13,394 bases of DNA from Clostridiaceae bacterium (GTDB taxonomy: Bacteria > Bacillota > Clostridia > Saccharofermentanales > UBA5734), in NCBI GenBank assembly GCA_012511525.1, contig JAAZFW010000212.1, forward strand, positions 1-13,394, written 5' to 3'. Positions 12,654 to 13,394 of the stretch are shown here, one piece after another; the stretch's first letter is position 1, and each line of letters starts with the position of its first letter. Position numbers and translations under genes: made by a program. Below the pieces are notes generated by a model that was not told where the DNA came from, made no database searches, and saw only the letters and a list, made by a program, of their open reading frames with translations.

Positions 12654-13394
12654 TCAGTCCTGGGTGTCGATCTGGCTGCGGTCCAGGTACTGTCCCAGCA
12701 TGGCCAGGTGCCTGGTTTGGCATTCCTGCCGCAGATCCTGCGGGTAGGTGACGGTGCCGGACACCTTGTCCGGGCCAACGTTCAGATCAGTCAGTTCCGG
12801 ACGCCATCGTCCGGCGCGGCGATAGAAGCTTTCCGGCATCCGGAAGAAGCCAAAGCCGGCGTCACGCACGCGAGACGGGTCGACTACGCCGAATACGCGG
12901 CGGTAAAAGGCGGCATAATCGGCCTCGTCGTGGCCGGCGAAGACCGGGTCGAAACAAAGCCGCACCGCGAAGCCGCGCGACTGGGCGGTTCGCACGGCCT
13001 CCAGGCGCGCGTCGAGCGGAGGCGTGCCTGGTTCCAGCAGCCGGATGACGCGCTCCGGCGCAAGCGAAAAGGCGAAGACAAGCTCTGGAGTCGGGTCGTT
13101 TTGCAGGAAAAACCGCCTGTCTGCGCTCTTGGTTCGGATTTCGGCCTGCAGCGGCAAACCGGACAGGCCATCTGACAGCAGTTCGGGATAGGGAATCACC
13201 TGGCGCAGGGCCATCAGGTCCGTGTCGTGCGAGACAGCGACGGCGCAGGGCTTGTCGGCTGCGGCCAGCGCCATCGCCTGGATGAAATCCGGCGTGTTCA
13301 CAAAGGCGAGCATATGGGCGGACGGGTACATGCCCTGCAGGTAGCAGTAGGCGCAGTCAAAGGGGCACCCGATGGCCAGGTTGGCATAGAAAAA
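12654..13394 (-). CDS. Spore photoproduct lyase-family radical SAM protein (N-terminus cut by window edge)
   Basis: The visible 246 residues lack the start, which lies beyond the window. The radical SAM cluster motif is at residues 10-17 of the visible part, CPFDCAYC (C10, C14, C17), preceded by YANLAIG and followed by YLQG, the pattern of spore photoproduct lyase (SplB). Further along, LEPGTPPLDARLEAVRTAQSRGF and DPVFAGHDEADYAAFYRRVF align with the corresponding SplB segments as I remember them. SplB repairs the thymine dimer of spore DNA with a 4Fe-4S cluster and SAM. The Cys that donates hydrogen in B. subtilis SplB (C141, in an AACTSD context) seems to be replaced here by AVSHDTD (about 53-59), so true photoproduct repair is doubtful. 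It may be an SPL-like enzyme with another substrate. It is upstream of and probably co-transcribed with the YihY/BrkB gene. Confidence 0.85.
   Translation of the reverse strand, partial: FFYANLAIGCPFDCAYCYLQGMYPSAHMLAFVNTPDFIQAMALAAADKPCAVAVSHDTDLMALRQVIPYPELLSDGLSGLPLQAEIRTKSADRRFFLQNDPTPELVFAFSLAPERVIRLLEPGTPPLDARLEAVRTAQSRGFAVRLCFDPVFAGHDEADYAAFYRRVFGVVDPSRVRDAGFGFFRMPESFYRRAGRWRPELTDLNVGPDKVSGTVTYPQDLRQECQTRHLAMLGQYLDRSQIDTQD

Noticed and set aside
1..13394. Mobile elements, tRNA, rRNA, CRISPR or phage genes
   Set aside because: No transposase, integrase, terminal inverted repeats, regular spaced repeats or tRNA-like cloverleaf were noticed on either strand.

Overview
The window reads as a high-GC, Gram-positive-style bacterial chromosome, most likely an anaerobic member of the Bacillota (Clostridia-like). 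The reasons are the strong AGGAGG-type ribosome binding sites before almost every gene, frequent GTG starts, and gene families common in that group: DUF438/hemerythrin/PAS, Rrf2, YihY/BrkB, a spore photoproduct lyase-family radical SAM protein, DUF1538 with PII, and ECF sigma with a membrane partner. This placement rests on family content only; no rRNA or other marker is present. I see no insertion sequence, phage gene, tRNA, rRNA or CRISPR array. Every gene looks intact except the two cut by the window edges.

Layout. (1) 1-1862, minus strand: an ECF-type sigma factor followed by a single-pass membrane protein with a large outer domain, probably its anti-sigma/sensor. The sigma ribosome binding site lies in a potential hairpin. 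(2) 2042-2878, plus: a short prenyltransferase/squalene-cyclase-like alpha-toroid protein. It meets tail-to-tail with (3) 2865-4790, minus: a cytoplasmic protein resembling GH42 beta-galactosidases (TIM barrel plus trimerization-like domain). (4) 4959-6158, plus: a DUF438-hemerythrin-PAS protein, tail-to-tail and overlapping with (5) 6133-6582, minus: an Rrf2 regulator with three Fe-S-type cysteines. (6) 6670-7542, plus: a GNAT acetyltransferase. (7) 7548-7985, minus: a small PH-domain protein with an acidic calcium-loop-like tail. (8) 8228-11263, plus: an operon of a duplicated DUF1538 membrane protein, a fused double PII-like protein and a sugar-phosphate isomerase/epimerase-like TIM barrel. 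(9) 11260-13394, minus: an SPL-family radical SAM protein (5' end cut off), a YihY/BrkB membrane protein, and a small membrane-anchored protein with its own promoter.

Transcription units alternate in direction. Three of the four convergent junctions overlap (14, 26 and 4 bp) and the fourth is separated by 5 bp, so no intrinsic terminator fits in a gap. The divergent gaps (87 to 242 bp) hold the promoters, several with extended -10 (TGn) elements.

The most interesting parts are the DUF1538/double-PII/isomerase operon, which looks like an uncharacterised PII-controlled transport or metabolic module, and the Rrf2 and hemerythrin-PAS pair, which suggests a redox or nitric-oxide response. The other points of note are the SPL-family enzyme that seems to lack the repair cysteine, and the possible RNA-level control of the sigma factor.
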